Of a stretch of 64,000 bases of DNA, positions 8,636 through 17,319 are shown piece after piece. Both the position numbers and the translations under genes were made by a program. The notes under the pieces were generated by a model. That model did no database searches and was not told the origin of the DNA. It saw only the letters and a program-made list of their open reading frames with translations. The first letter of the stretch is position 1. The number at the start of each line of letters is the position of its first letter. Source of the DNA: Streptomyces antioxidans (lineage in GTDB: Bacteria > Actinomycetota > Actinomycetes > Streptomycetales > Streptomycetaceae); NCBI RefSeq assembly GCF_000968685.2, contig NZ_LAKD02000120.1, positions 83,997 to 147,996 of the forward strand, given 5' to 3'.

Positions 8636-8787
8636 GCCCGAGGATGCTAATGCACCGTCAGGACGCCGTCCATGTATGGCCGGAACGGGCTGCGCACCGG
8701 GCCAGGGTAGTGGCAGACTGCGCTATACCGTCCGGAAATTCGATGACGCACCGCGTGTTTTCGCCGGCCGAGCCCATGGGAGGCCCG

Positions 8788-9738
8788 ATGACCAGCCCGA
8801 GCAGCCCCGTCGCGGACCACCGCGATGCGATGATGCACCGCGGTTTCCTCTACCGCGACGAGGAGGAAGTGGTCGACATCTGCGTCCCGTTCCTCCGCGA
8901 GGGCCTGGAGGCGGACGACGCCGTGGCCGTCGTCGCGGCCAGCTCCAACATCGACGCGCTGCGGGACGCGCTCGGGCAGGACGCCAAGGCGGTGCAGTTC
9001 GAGGAGGCGCTCAGCTGGTACCAGCACCCGGTCAAGACCATCGCCGCCTATGACTCCTTCGTGAAGGCCGAGAAGCCGCGCCGGGTCCGGGTGATCGCCG
9101 AACCGGTGTGGCAGGGCCGCACCCCGCTCGAGGTGGTGGAGTGGGCGCGCTACGAGTCGATCGTCAACGCGGCCTTCGCCCACTCCGGCGCCCGCGCCAT
9201 CTGCTGCTACGACCGCCGTCTGCTGCACCCCGAGATCCTCGCCTACGCGCGCCAGACCCACCCCGAGATCATCGACGGTCACGGTCCGGAGAAGAGCGAC
9301 GCCTACACCGACCCCGGCCCGTTCAGCGCCACCTGCGACCGGCGCCCCCTGCCGTCCGCCCCGCGCACCGCCGAGTCCGTGTCGATCGTCTCGACGGACC
9401 TGGACGCCGTGCGCACCTTCGTGGCCGAGCGGGCGAGCCGGCACGGCATGGGCCATGAGGCGCTGCGCAACATGGTCGCGGCCGTGAGCGAGGTGTCCAC
9501 CACCGCGATCGGGCACGGCGGGACCCCGGCGCGGCTGAGCACCTGGGTCCACGACGGCGATCTGGTCTGCGAGATCTCCGGGCCCGGCCACTGGTACCCG
9601 GACGCGCTGTGGGGCTTCACCCCGCCCGCCGACGACGAGCCCGGATTCGGGCTGTGGGGCGTCCGCATGCTCTGCGACGTGGTGCAGATGCAGGCCGACG
9701 CGGACGGCACCGTCATCCGGCTGCGCTCCCGGATCTGA
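8788..9738 (+). CDS. MEDS-domain anti-sigma-like regulator
   Basis: This 316-residue protein has an N-terminal MEDS sensory domain (about residues 10-165; MMHRGFLYRDEEEVVDICVP, later RAICCYDRRLLHPEILAYAR). A C-terminal GHKL/HATPase domain of the RsbW/anti-sigma type follows (about 185-316; NMVAAVSEVSTTAI is the N-box and GFGLWGVRML the G-box). Such proteins are common in Streptomyces and probably bind ligand through MEDS and act on sigma or anti-anti-sigma partners by a switch kinase. The ATG follows GGGAGG. The N-box has Ser-Glu where many kinases have Asn, so catalytic activity is uncertain. A perfect hairpin terminates the gene. Confidence 0.85.
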   Translation: MTSPSSPVADHRDAMMHRGFLYRDEEEVVDICVPFLREGLEADDAVAVVAASSNIDALRDALGQDAKAVQFEEALSWYQHPVKTIAAYDSFVKAEKPRRVRVIAEPVWQGRTPLEVVEWARYESIVNAAFAHSGARAICCYDRRLLHPEILAYARQTHPEIIDGHGPEKSDAYTDPGPFSATCDRRPLPSAPRTAESVSIVSTDLDAVRTFVAERASRHGMGHEALRNMVAAVSEVSTTAIGHGGTPARLSTWVHDGDLVCEISGPGHWYPDALWGFTPPADDEPGFGLWGVRMLCDVVQMQADADGTVIRLRSRI

Positions 9739-9834
9739 CGCCCCTGAGGGCTTTACCTGACGGCCGGGCCGGGTCGCGACACGACGCGGGCCGGAGCCGA
9801 CTCCCACCTGAAGCCCGTATCGGCCCGAGACGGG

Positions 9835-9862
9835 CCGCCCCGGCCGGATGCGGCCGGGGCGG
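9835..9862. terminator. Perfect 12-base hairpin
   Basis: CCGCCCCGGCCG pairs perfectly with its complement around a GATG loop, 97 bases after the MEDS gene and before fumC. No T-tract follows. Confidence 0.7.
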
Positions 9863-9948
9863 TGCGGGGCGACACTGGCGGGGAGGGCAACAGCCGTGAT
9901 GCGGAGTGTGCGTATGGATGGGCTGCCATCCGTCTGGGAGAGCACGCG

Positions 9949-11421
9949 ATGAACGCGCCCCACCGGCGCCGGGGCTCCCGGGGCACCCCGAGGGTGCGGC
10001 GGGACCTGCCCACCCGCATCGACGCCACCGGCACCCGGCGGGAGACGGACGCGCTGGGGACCGTGGAGGTCCCGGCCGACCGGTACTGGGGCGCCCAGAC
10101 CCAGCGGGCCCTGGTCCACTTCGCCATCGGCGACGACCGCATGCCCAAGGCGGTCTACCACGCGTACGGCTATGTGAAGAAGGCCGCCGCACTGGTCAAC
10201 GGCCGGGAGGGGCGGCTCGCGGGATGGCAGGCGGACCTGATCGCGCATGTGGCCGACGAGGTGGTCTCGGGCGCGCTGGACGACCACTTCCCGCTGTATG
10301 TGTGGCAGGCGGGCTCCGGCACCCAGACCAATATGAACGTCAACGAGGTCATCAGCAATCGCGCGATCCAGCTGGTCGGCGGCGTGGTGGGCAGCAAGGA
10401 GCCGGTGCACCCCAACGACCACGTCAATCTGGGCCAGTCCTCCAATGACACCTTCCCCACGGCCATGCACATCGCCGCGGTGCGCGTCCTGCACGATCCA
10501 CTGCTGCCGCAGGTCAGCCTGCTCCAGGAGGCCATCGCCGCCAAGTCCCGTACCTGGTACGACATCGTCAAGACCGGCCGCACCCATCTGCGGGACGCGG
10601 TCCCCCTCTCCGTGGGGCAGGAGTGGTCCGGCTATGCCGCCCAGCTCTCCGACGCGCTGGAGCGGCTGCGGGCCACGCTGCCGGATCTGTACCAGCTCGC
10701 CATCGGTGGCACGGCGGTCGGCACCGGGCTGGGCGCCCCCGAGGGGTTCGGACCGGCGGTGGCGCGGGAGATCGCCGCGGCGACCGGCCATCCGTTCAAG
10801 GTGGCGTCCAACCCCTTCGCGGCGCAGAGCGGTGTGGACGCGGTGGTGGCCGCCTCCGCCGGGCTGCGGGGCCTCGCCATCCCCCTGATGAAGATCGCCG
10901 ACGATATCCGCTGGCTCGCCTCCGGCCCGCACGGCGGGATCGGGGAGCTGACGCTGCCCGCGAACGAGCCCGGCAGCTCCAGCATGCCCGGCAAGGTCAA
11001 CCCGACGCAGTGCGAGGCCATGATGATGGTGTGCACCCAGGTGCTCTCCGACGACGCCGCCGTGGCACACGCGGGCACCCGGGGGAACTTCCAGCTCAAC
11101 GCGGCCCGGCCGCTGGCCATCAGCGACTTCCTGCACTCCGCGCGCATCCTCGCCGACGCCTGCGAGAAGCTGCGGGCGTACTGCGTCGAGGGCATCGAGC
11201 TGAACCGCGAGCGGATCGACGAGCATCTGGCCCGCTCGCTGATGCTGGTCACTGCGCTGTCCCCGCGGATCGGCCACGACAAGGCCGCCGAGATCGCCCG
11301 CAAGGCCGCCGCCGAGGGAACGACCCTGCGCGAGGCGGCCATCGCCAGCGGCCACATCGGCGCCGAGGACTTCGACCGGATCGTGGACCCCCGGAAGATG
11401 GCCCGACTGCGCGACGGCTGA
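9949..11421 (+). CDS. fumC: Class II fumarate hydratase
   Basis: This 490-residue enzyme interconverts fumarate and malate in the TCA cycle. It shows all the superfamily signatures: QAGSGTQTNMNVNEVISNRA, NLGQSSNDTFPTAMH, TGRTHLRDAVPLSVGQEWSG and the signature loop GSSSMPGKVNPTQCEA with the catalytic Ser. The pattern is that of fumarase C rather than aspartase or argininosuccinate lyase. The chosen ATG follows CTGGGAG; about 35 N-terminal residues before the conserved core are basic and probably disordered. Class II fumarases lack an Fe-S cluster and are oxygen-stable. The gene is not in an obvious operon. Confidence 0.95.
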   Translation: MNAPHRRRGSRGTPRVRRDLPTRIDATGTRRETDALGTVEVPADRYWGAQTQRALVHFAIGDDRMPKAVYHAYGYVKKAAALVNGREGRLAGWQADLIAHVADEVVSGALDDHFPLYVWQAGSGTQTNMNVNEVISNRAIQLVGGVVGSKEPVHPNDHVNLGQSSNDTFPTAMHIAAVRVLHDPLLPQVSLLQEAIAAKSRTWYDIVKTGRTHLRDAVPLSVGQEWSGYAAQLSDALERLRATLPDLYQLAIGGTAVGTGLGAPEGFGPAVAREIAAATGHPFKVASNPFAAQSGVDAVVAASAGLRGLAIPLMKIADDIRWLASGPHGGIGELTLPANEPGSSSMPGKVNPTQCEAMMMVCTQVLSDDAAVAHAGTRGNFQLNAARPLAISDFLHSARILADACEKLRAYCVEGIELNRERIDEHLARSLMLVTALSPRIGHDKAAEIARKAAAEGTTLREAAIASGHIGAEDFDRIVDPRKMARLRDG

Positions 11422-11454
11422 GCTCATCGGGGCGCATCTCCGCGGCGGCTGAGC

Positions 11455-12222
11455 TCAACGCCGTATCGCGCGCTCGGCCACCCGTCGCACCGGTCGCCGC
11501 ATCCCGTGCTCGGCCAGCGGCCCCACCTCCAGACCCGCGGCCCGGCACTCCGCCACCACGATGGGCAGCGCGGCCAGCGTGGCGCGCCAGCAGCCCGTGG
11601 CCGCGGCGCGGTCGGTGTCGTGCAGCAGTACGGTGCCCCCGCCGCGCAGATCGCGCCGTACGGCGGCGGCCACCGTCGCCGGGGTGGCGTCCTCGGTCCA
11701 GTCGCGCCCCCAGGCCGACCAGAGGACCGGGGTGAGCCCGGCCCGCGCCGCCGCCAGCCAGCGGCCACCGGTGAGAATGCCGTACGGCGGCCGGTACCAC
11801 CGCGGCACCGCGCCGGTGGCCAGCCGGATCGCACGGGCGGCCCGGGCCACCTCATGGGCGTCCCGGGACACCGTCGGCAGCCAGGGGCGGCTGTGGGTCC
11901 AGCCGTGGACGGCGAGCTCATGGCCCCGGCGGACGATCTCCAGCGTGGTGTGCGGGAAGCGCTCCACGCCGTCCCCCAGGACGAAGAAGGTGGCCCGGAC
12001 GCCCAGTTCGTCCAGCACCTGGAGGAAGCGCGGGGTGGTGCGTGGATCGGGTCCGTCGTCGAAGGTGAGCGCCACGTGGTCGCGCCGTCCGCGGCCCGCC
12101 AGGGCGGGGAACAGGGCGCGCCGGGGGCCGGGCAGCCAGGTACCGGCGGGCGCGAGGTGTGCGGCAGCCGCGAGCAGCGCGGCGTTGCGGACCAGGACAC
12201 CGGAGCGGTGGCGCACGCTCAT
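11455..12222 (-). CDS. Polysaccharide deacetylase (NodB/CE4 family)
   Basis: This 255-residue protein has the NodB fold. Motif 1 is VALTFDDGPD (catalytic and metal Asp), motif 2 is HELAVHGWTHSRP with the metal-binding HxxxH-type pair, motif 3 is WYRPPYG and motif 5 is TVLLHDTD. CE4 enzymes remove N- or O-acetyl groups from chitin, peptidoglycan or other glycans. The N-terminus is basic then hydrophobic (VRNAALLAAAAHLAP), which may be a signal anchor. Its ATG overlaps the stop of the upstream transporter gene (ATGA), so it is the last gene of a coupled operon of SDR, transporter and deacetylase. Confidence 0.92.
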   Translation of the reverse strand: MSVRHRSGVLVRNAALLAAAAHLAPAGTWLPGPRRALFPALAGRGRRDHVALTFDDGPDPRTTPRFLQVLDELGVRATFFVLGDGVERFPHTTLEIVRRGHELAVHGWTHSRPWLPTVSRDAHEVARAARAIRLATGAVPRWYRPPYGILTGGRWLAAARAGLTPVLWSAWGRDWTEDATPATVAAAVRRDLRGGGTVLLHDTDRAAATGCWRATLAALPIVVAECRAAGLEVGPLAEHGMRRPVRRVAERAIRR

Positions 12223-13175
12223 GGTGTTCCCTCGCCGTGGCCGGGGCCGCCGCGCCCTTCGGGGAGCGGTGTCCCGGTGTTCCGCGGTGTTTCGGGTACG
12301 GCCTGGTCCCAGCCGCCGGACATGGCGGGCGAGCGGGTCAGGCCCACGATGCCGGCCGCCATCAGCAGGATCCCGGCCACTTCGGGCACGATGCGCAGCC
12401 CCAGTTCGATGCGCTCGCCGAACAGCACCCAGCCCAGCGCGATGCTGACCAGGGCGTCGCCGAGGGTGAGCGCGGGCTGCGAGGCGGCCAGGGTGCCCGC
12501 CCGCAGGGTGCTCTGCAGCAGCAGGAAGCTCAGCAGCCCCACGGCACACACCGCGTACAGCGGCCAGCCGGTGAACACCGCCACCACGCCGCCGGGGAAC
12601 CGCCCGGTCAGCTCCTTGATCAGCGCCGCCGTACAGGCGAAGCAGGCGGCGGTGGCGCAGCCCAGGGCGACGGCTCGCGGGGCCCCGCGCAGCAGCCGGG
12701 CCACCGCGATCAGGGCGCCCGCGGCGAGGGCCACCACCACGCCCACGGGCATCCAGCGGCCGTTGCGCGCCGCGGGCGAGCCGCTGGAGGGGTCGGCCGC
12801 CACCAGGAAGAGCGCGAGCCCGGCGGCGAGCATCACGAACGACAGCCAGGTCCGGCCGTCCGGGCGGTGGCGGAACACCAGACTGCCCACCACCAGGGTG
12901 AACAGCAGCTCGCTGACCAGCAGCGGCTGGACGACGGAGAGCCGCCCGACCGCCAGCGCGCCCACCTGCGCCACCGCGGACACCACCATCGCGGCGAGAC
13001 CGGCCAGCCAGAACGGGCGGCGCAGCAGCCGCGCCAGCCGCAGCAGGTTCCGCAGCGGCCCGCCGTCGCCACGCTCCTCCCGGACCTGGTCCATCGCGGC
13101 CCGCCGCTGCAGTACCGAGGCCGCGCCGTTGCCCAGGGCGGACAGCAGGGCCAGCACGACGGTCAGGGCGTTCAC
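12219..13175 (-). CDS. DMT/EamA-superfamily membrane transporter
   Basis: This 318-residue protein has about nine to ten hydrophobic segments starting from the N-terminus (LTVVLALLSALGNGAASVLQ). It includes the family-typical QVGALAVGRLSVVQPLLVSE and LAASQPALTLGDALVSIALG repeats, each half resembling the other as in drug/metabolite transporters. The C-terminal 35 residues are hydrophilic and disordered. The start is GTG. The neighbours (SDR, glycan deacetylase, divergent glycosyltransferase) suggest movement of a lipid or sugar precursor across the membrane, but this is inferred. Confidence 0.88.
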   Translation of the reverse strand: MNALTVVLALLSALGNGAASVLQRRAAMDQVREERGDGGPLRNLLRLARLLRRPFWLAGLAAMVVSAVAQVGALAVGRLSVVQPLLVSELLFTLVVGSLVFRHRPDGRTWLSFVMLAAGLALFLVAADPSSGSPAARNGRWMPVGVVVALAAGALIAVARLLRGAPRAVALGCATAACFACTAALIKELTGRFPGGVVAVFTGWPLYAVCAVGLLSFLLLQSTLRAGTLAASQPALTLGDALVSIALGWVLFGERIELGLRIVPEVAGILLMAAGIVGLTRSPAMSGGWDQAVPETPRNTGTPLPEGRGGPGHGEGTP

Positions 13176-13188
13176 CGGGGGTCACCCG

Positions 13189-14007
13189 TCACCCGAAGCG
13201 GGTGGCCAACCGGTGGTAGAACCGGGGAGCCAGGGCCCGGACCACCGCCGGCAGCCGCAGCCAGGCCGGTACGTACACCTCGTCCCGCCCGCGCTCGACG
13301 GCGTCCCAGACCGCGTCGGCGATCCGCTCGGGCGGCAGCGGGCGGGGCAGCCGCCGGGTGTACGGGGCGCCGCGCCGGGCGAAGAACGGGGTGTCCACCA
13401 CGCCGGGGACCACATGGGTGACACGTACCCCGGCCCGGCTCAGCTCGTGGCGCAGGGCGTCGGCGAAGACGCCGAGCGCGGCCTTGGCCGCGGAGTACAC
13501 CGCCTCGCCGCGCACTCCGACGGTCCCGGCCACCGAGCCGATCAGCACGATGTGTCCGCGCTGCTCGGCCTCCATCCGGGGGACGACCATGCGGACCAGG
13601 CGCATCGCGGCGAGCAGATCCACCCGGACCACCTGGTCGATGGCGGCGGGCGGCATGGTGGAGAAGGGGCCGGCCCAGCCCACACCCGCCCCCGCGACCA
13701 GCAGATCCACCCGCCCGGCGGCACGGAGGGCGTCTTGGACCAGCGCCTCGGGCCCCTCCGGCGCGGCCAGGTCGACGGGGAGCGCGAGGGCCGATGTCCT
13801 GGCGGCCACCTGGTCGAGCCGTTCCCGGTGGCGGCCGCTGACCAGCAGCCGCCATCCGCCCTCGGCCGCGATCCGGTCGGCGATGGCGGCTCCGATGCCG
13901 GAGGAGGCGCCGGTCACCAGCGCGACCCGCGTCCCGGTGTCGGCCGGATGCCCGGTGTCCCGCGCCTGACCGCGATCCAGGGGTGTGTCCGGGAGGGGGC
14001 GGATCAT
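13189..14007 (-). CDS. Short-chain dehydrogenase/reductase
   Basis: This 272-residue protein is a classical SDR: the cofactor motif TGASSGIG (about residues 34-41), LLVAGAGVGWAG at the NNAG position (degenerate), catalytic Ser in IVLIGSVAG, and YSAAK with catalytic Tyr and Lys. The C-terminal part (PRFYHRLATRFG) is amphipathic and may touch membrane. The ATG follows AGGGAGA. It is the first gene of the SDR-transporter-deacetylase operon and is divergent from the MGDG-synthase-like gene 135 bases away. Confidence 0.92.
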   Translation of the reverse strand: MIRPLPDTPLDRGQARDTGHPADTGTRVALVTGASSGIGAAIADRIAAEGGWRLLVSGRHRERLDQVAARTSALALPVDLAAPEGPEALVQDALRAAGRVDLLVAGAGVGWAGPFSTMPPAAIDQVVRVDLLAAMRLVRMVVPRMEAEQRGHIVLIGSVAGTVGVRGEAVYSAAKAALGVFADALRHELSRAGVRVTHVVPGVVDTPFFARRGAPYTRRLPRPLPPERIADAVWDAVERGRDEVYVPAWLRLPAVVRALAPRFYHRLATRFG

Positions 14008-14142
14008 GGCATCTCCCTGTCTCGCCGCCGGCCGGCCGCTGGTCCTGGGTCCCCGGCCGTCGGGCGCGCGGTTTGACGGCATGCGGAGCGGATACCTCCA
14101 GTGAGCCATGAGGAGCCGCGCCTCGCACCATCGGAGGTGGTC

Positions 14143-15270
14143 ATGCACCCGCTGTCGGGACGCTTTCTCGTTGTCAGCGCCGGGATGGGGGCCGGACATG
14201 ACGCGGTCGCCGCCGAGCTGGTCCGCAGGCTGGAGGACCGGGGGCAGGGGGCCGACCGGGTGGATGTGCTGGAGTTGTTGCCGCACCGGATCGGGGCGGG
14301 GCTGCGTTCGTTCTACCGGACGGCCGTCCGCCGCGCCCCGGTGCTCTACGAGGGCATCTACCGGGCGTTCTTCCGCCCCGGCAGGGGCCCCCGGCCGGGC
14401 AGCGCCCCGCTGGCCGCGCTCGCCGAGGACCGGCTGCTGGAACTGGTGGAGCGGCAGCGGCCGGACGCCGTCGTCCCGGTGTTCCACCTGGCCGCGCAGC
14501 TGACCGGCAGGCTGCGGGCGCGCGGGGCCCTTAGGGTGCCCAGCGCGGTGGTGGTGACCGATTTCGCGGTGCACCGCCAGTGGCTGCACCCGGGCAACGA
14601 TCTGCACCTGTGTGTCACCCCGGACGCCGCGGACACCGTGCGCCGGGCGCTGGGCCGCCCGGCGGTGGCCACCGGACCGGTGGTGGCGGCGCGCTTCTCC
14701 GGCCCGGCGCCGGGCGCCGCGCGGTGGCGGCGGCGCTTGGACGCGCTCGGGCCCGGGAGGCCGCCGGTGCTGCTGTCCGTGGGGGCGTGGGGCGCGGGCA
14801 CCCGCGTGGCGGAGACCGCGCGGCTGGTGTCCGGGGCGGGCTATCTGCCGGTGGTGCTGTGCGGGCGGGACGAACGGCTGCGCGCGAAGCTGTCGCGCCA
14901 CCCGGAGGTGGCGGCCCTCGGCTGGGAGCCTGACATGCCGGGTCTGCTGGCCACCGTACGGGCCATGGTGGACAACGCGGCCGGTCAGACCGCGCTGGAG
15001 GCGCTGGCCACCGGGGTGCCCGTGATCGGCTACCGCCCCATCCCCGGCCATGGCCGCGAGGGGGTCCGGCGGATGGCGGCACTGGGGCTCTCGGACCACG
15101 CGCGGGACTCATGGGAGCTGGTGCGGCTGCTCGACGCGCTCACCGGGCCCTCCGCGTGGCGGGAGCGCCGTACCGCGGCGGGCCGACGGCTGTTCGCCGA
15201 GGACGCCGCCGCCCGGCTGACCGACGCGGTCGCCCCGGCGGCGGGTCCTCGATGCGCGCCCGGGAGCTAA
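14143..15270 (+). CDS. MGDG-synthase/MurG-like glycosyltransferase
   Basis: This 375-residue GT-B protein has the N-terminal signature of diacylglycerol glycosyltransferases and MGDG synthase (FLVVSAGMGAGHDAVAAELV). The lipid-side loop follows (SFYRTAVRRAPVLYEGIYR), and the C-terminal nucleotide-sugar domain contains LLSVGAWGAG and the acceptor/donor loop DNAAGQTALEALATGVPVIG. ATG 14143 is preferred because GGAGG lies 5 bases upstream; a GTG at 14101 would add 14 residues. Such enzymes make glycolipids or glycosylated polyketide lipids. The divergent SDR/transporter/deacetylase operon makes an envelope glycolipid or glycan pathway plausible. Confidence 0.88.
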   Translation: MHPLSGRFLVVSAGMGAGHDAVAAELVRRLEDRGQGADRVDVLELLPHRIGAGLRSFYRTAVRRAPVLYEGIYRAFFRPGRGPRPGSAPLAALAEDRLLELVERQRPDAVVPVFHLAAQLTGRLRARGALRVPSAVVVTDFAVHRQWLHPGNDLHLCVTPDAADTVRRALGRPAVATGPVVAARFSGPAPGAARWRRRLDALGPGRPPVLLSVGAWGAGTRVAETARLVSGAGYLPVVLCGRDERLRAKLSRHPEVAALGWEPDMPGLLATVRAMVDNAAGQTALEALATGVPVIGYRPIPGHGREGVRRMAALGLSDHARDSWELVRLLDALTGPSAWRERRTAAGRRLFAEDAAARLTDAVAPAAGPRCAPGS

Positions 15271-15318
15271 GGGCGTGTTTCGAAAGTCCCGCCTGCTCCG
15301 CGGCGCCTGGCACGCGCG

Positions 15319-16347
15319 CTAGCCCGCCTTCTTGACGAACTCGGTGGTGTAGGTCTTCTTCAGGTCCACCGTGGCGTTCTTCAGATTGGGGTTGAACGCC
15401 TTGAGGACGCGCTCGACGGTGGCCGGGCCGTCCGCCGGCATCACCCCGTCCTTGGTGAACATCGGCAGGGTGCTCTTGATGGACTCCGCGTAGAGCTTCG
15501 CGCCGCCCTGTGCGTAGTCGCCCGGCATCTTGGCGGCGATGTCCTCGGCCGAGTGGGTGGACATCCACTTGAGGGTCTTCACGAAGGCGTTGGCCAGCTT
15601 CTGCACGGTGTCCTTGTGGCCGTTCACCCAGTCGGCGTTCATGTACAGCGAGGAGGAGGGGTACAGACCGCCGAGCGCCTGCTTGGAGCCCTCCGGTGTG
15701 CGCATGTCGATCAGGACCTTGCCGATCTTCTGCTCCACGATCTGGGCGACCGTCGGATCGGTGGTCATACCGCCCTGGATGGAGCCCTGCTTGAGGGCCG
15801 AGATGAAGGTCTGGCCCGCGCCGACCGCCACCGGGGTGAACTCGCTGGTCTGTACGCCGTTGTCGACCGCGAGGTACTTGGTCAGGAAGTCCGTGGAGGA
15901 GCCCAGACCGGTGACACCGAGCTTCTTGCCCTTGAAGTCCTTGGGCGACTTCAGCTCGCCCGCCGCCTTGTTGGAGACCACCTCGACCTCGCCGGGCGCC
16001 TGGGCGAGCTGCACCACGGATTCCACCTGCTTGCCCTTGACCTGCAGATCGAGGGTGTGGTCGTAGAAGCCGACGACGCCCTGGACATCGCCCGCCACCA
16101 GCGAGGTGGTGGCCTGCACCCCGGCGGGCTCGGTGAGCAGCTGGACCTTCAGGCCCTCCGCCTTGAAGTAGCCGAGCCGCTGGGTGAGCATCGCGGGCAT
16201 GTAGATGACCTTGTCCAGACCACCCACCATGATCTTGACCTTGCCGTCCTCGCCGCCGGAGGCGCTGGAGCCGCCGCAGGCGGTGAGGGTGGTCAGAGCG
16301 AGCGCCGCGGCGACGGCGGCCGCGGAGAACTTGGCACTTCTGCGCAT
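15319..16347 (-). CDS. ABC transporter substrate-binding lipoprotein (SsuA/TauA/NMT1 type)
   Basis: This 342-residue protein begins with a basic n-region and a lipobox LTAC (Cys24), then GGSSASGG and a binding domain of the NMT1/THI5-SsuA class (KIMVGGLDKVIYMPAMLTQR, YFKAEGLKVQLL, GVTGLGSSTDFLTKYLA). The class binds taurine, alkanesulfonates, nitrate, pyrimidine precursors or aromatic acids. It is the last gene of a three-gene minus-strand importer operon (ATPase, permease, binding protein). The ligand is unknown; the CitA/CitB-like system across the promoter suggests an organic acid or related solute. Confidence 0.93.
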   Translation of the reverse strand: MRRSAKFSAAAVAAALALTTLTACGGSSASGGEDGKVKIMVGGLDKVIYMPAMLTQRLGYFKAEGLKVQLLTEPAGVQATTSLVAGDVQGVVGFYDHTLDLQVKGKQVESVVQLAQAPGEVEVVSNKAAGELKSPKDFKGKKLGVTGLGSSTDFLTKYLAVDNGVQTSEFTPVAVGAGQTFISALKQGSIQGGMTTDPTVAQIVEQKIGKVLIDMRTPEGSKQALGGLYPSSSLYMNADWVNGHKDTVQKLANAFVKTLKWMSTHSAEDIAAKMPGDYAQGGAKLYAESIKSTLPMFTKDGVMPADGPATVERVLKAFNPNLKNATVDLKKTYTTEFVKKAG

Positions 16348-16437
16348 GGGGTCACGTCCTTGTGAGCGGTGATGCGTGGTGATGAGCGTGGAGGAGGGGC
16401 CGGGGCTCAGCGGAGCCGGAACGAGGGAGGGCGGGGC

Positions 16438-17319
16438 TCAGCGGTCCTCGCCGGGCTGGGGCGGCTTCCAGCGGAAGAGCCGCTTCTCCAGGAAGGTCAG
16501 CAGCCCCTCGGCGAGCAGGGCCACCACGGCGAGGATCACCATGGCGGCGTACACACCGGCGGCGTTGAAGGTGCCCTGCGAGGAGGACACCAGCAGGCCG
16601 AGCCCCTTGGTGGCGCCGATGTATTCGCCGACGATGGCGCCGATGAGGGCGAAGCCGAAGCTGACGTGGAGGCTGGTGAAGATCCATGAGGTGGCGGAGG
16701 GGATCACCACCTGGAGGGTGACCTGGCGGTTGCTCGCACCGAGGATCCGCGAGTTGGCCACCAGGTTGCGGTCGACCTCCCGGGCGCCCTGGAAGGCGTT
16801 GAAGAAGACCGGGAAGAAGACCAGGACCACGGCCGAGGCCACCTTCGAGGCCGGGCCGAGGCCGAACCAGATGAGGAAGATGGGCGCGAGCACGATCCGC
16901 GGCAGCGCGTTGAGCACCTTGATGTACGGGCCGAGCACATCGGCGAGGAAGGCGATCCGGCCGAACGCGATCCCCAGGACCACACCGGCCACGACGCCGA
17001 TGCCCCAGCCCAGGAGCGCCTCGTAGAGGGTGTACCAGATCTGCTCCCACAGCGAGCCCTGTGCGGTGCCGTGCAGCGCCCACTGCTTCAGCTGCTCCCA
17101 GATCTTCGAGGGCATCGAGAAGTTGAAGGGGTCGATGACGGAGGTGCGGGCCAGCCATTCCCACAGCCCGATGACGCCGAGGAGCACCAGGGCGCGGGTG
17201 CTCTGGACGAGGATGGCGCGGTTGCGCGCGGCGCGGGCCCGGGCTCTGGAGCGGTCCGTGCCGGGGGTCTTGCTCTTGCCGAGGGCGGGGGCGGCCGTGG
17301 CGGGGGTGGCCTCAGGCAT
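16438..17319 (-). CDS. ABC transporter permease (SsuC/TauC type)
   Basis: This 293-residue permease has about six transmembrane segments and the BPD_transp_1 cytoplasmic loop RILGASNRQVTLQVVIPSA (EAA-like motif). It fits importers of the sulfonate/nitrate/taurine class. I prefer ATG 17319, which has GAGAGGGG 8 bases upstream; GTG 17328 would add three residues. The ATG overlaps the stop of the ATPase gene by 8 bases, so translation is coupled. The N-terminal 30 residues are hydrophilic and Ala/Arg-rich. Confidence 0.93.
   Translation of the reverse strand: MPEATPATAAPALGKSKTPGTDRSRARARAARNRAILVQSTRALVLLGVIGLWEWLARTSVIDPFNFSMPSKIWEQLKQWALHGTAQGSLWEQIWYTLYEALLGWGIGVVAGVVLGIAFGRIAFLADVLGPYIKVLNALPRIVLAPIFLIWFGLGPASKVASAVVLVFFPVFFNAFQGAREVDRNLVANSRILGASNRQVTLQVVIPSATSWIFTSLHVSFGFALIGAIVGEYIGATKGLGLLVSSSQGTFNAAGVYAAMVILAVVALLAEGLLTFLEKRLFRWKPPQPGEDR

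Noticed and set aside
8647..11427. A 926-codon open frame antisense to the MEDS and fumC genes
   Set aside because: It spans two clearly real genes on the opposite strand, and its translation is low-complexity without motifs.
14101..14142. GTG 14101 as the start of the glycosyltransferase
   Set aside because: GGAGG 5 bases before ATG 14143 and the family N-terminus just after it favour the shorter form.
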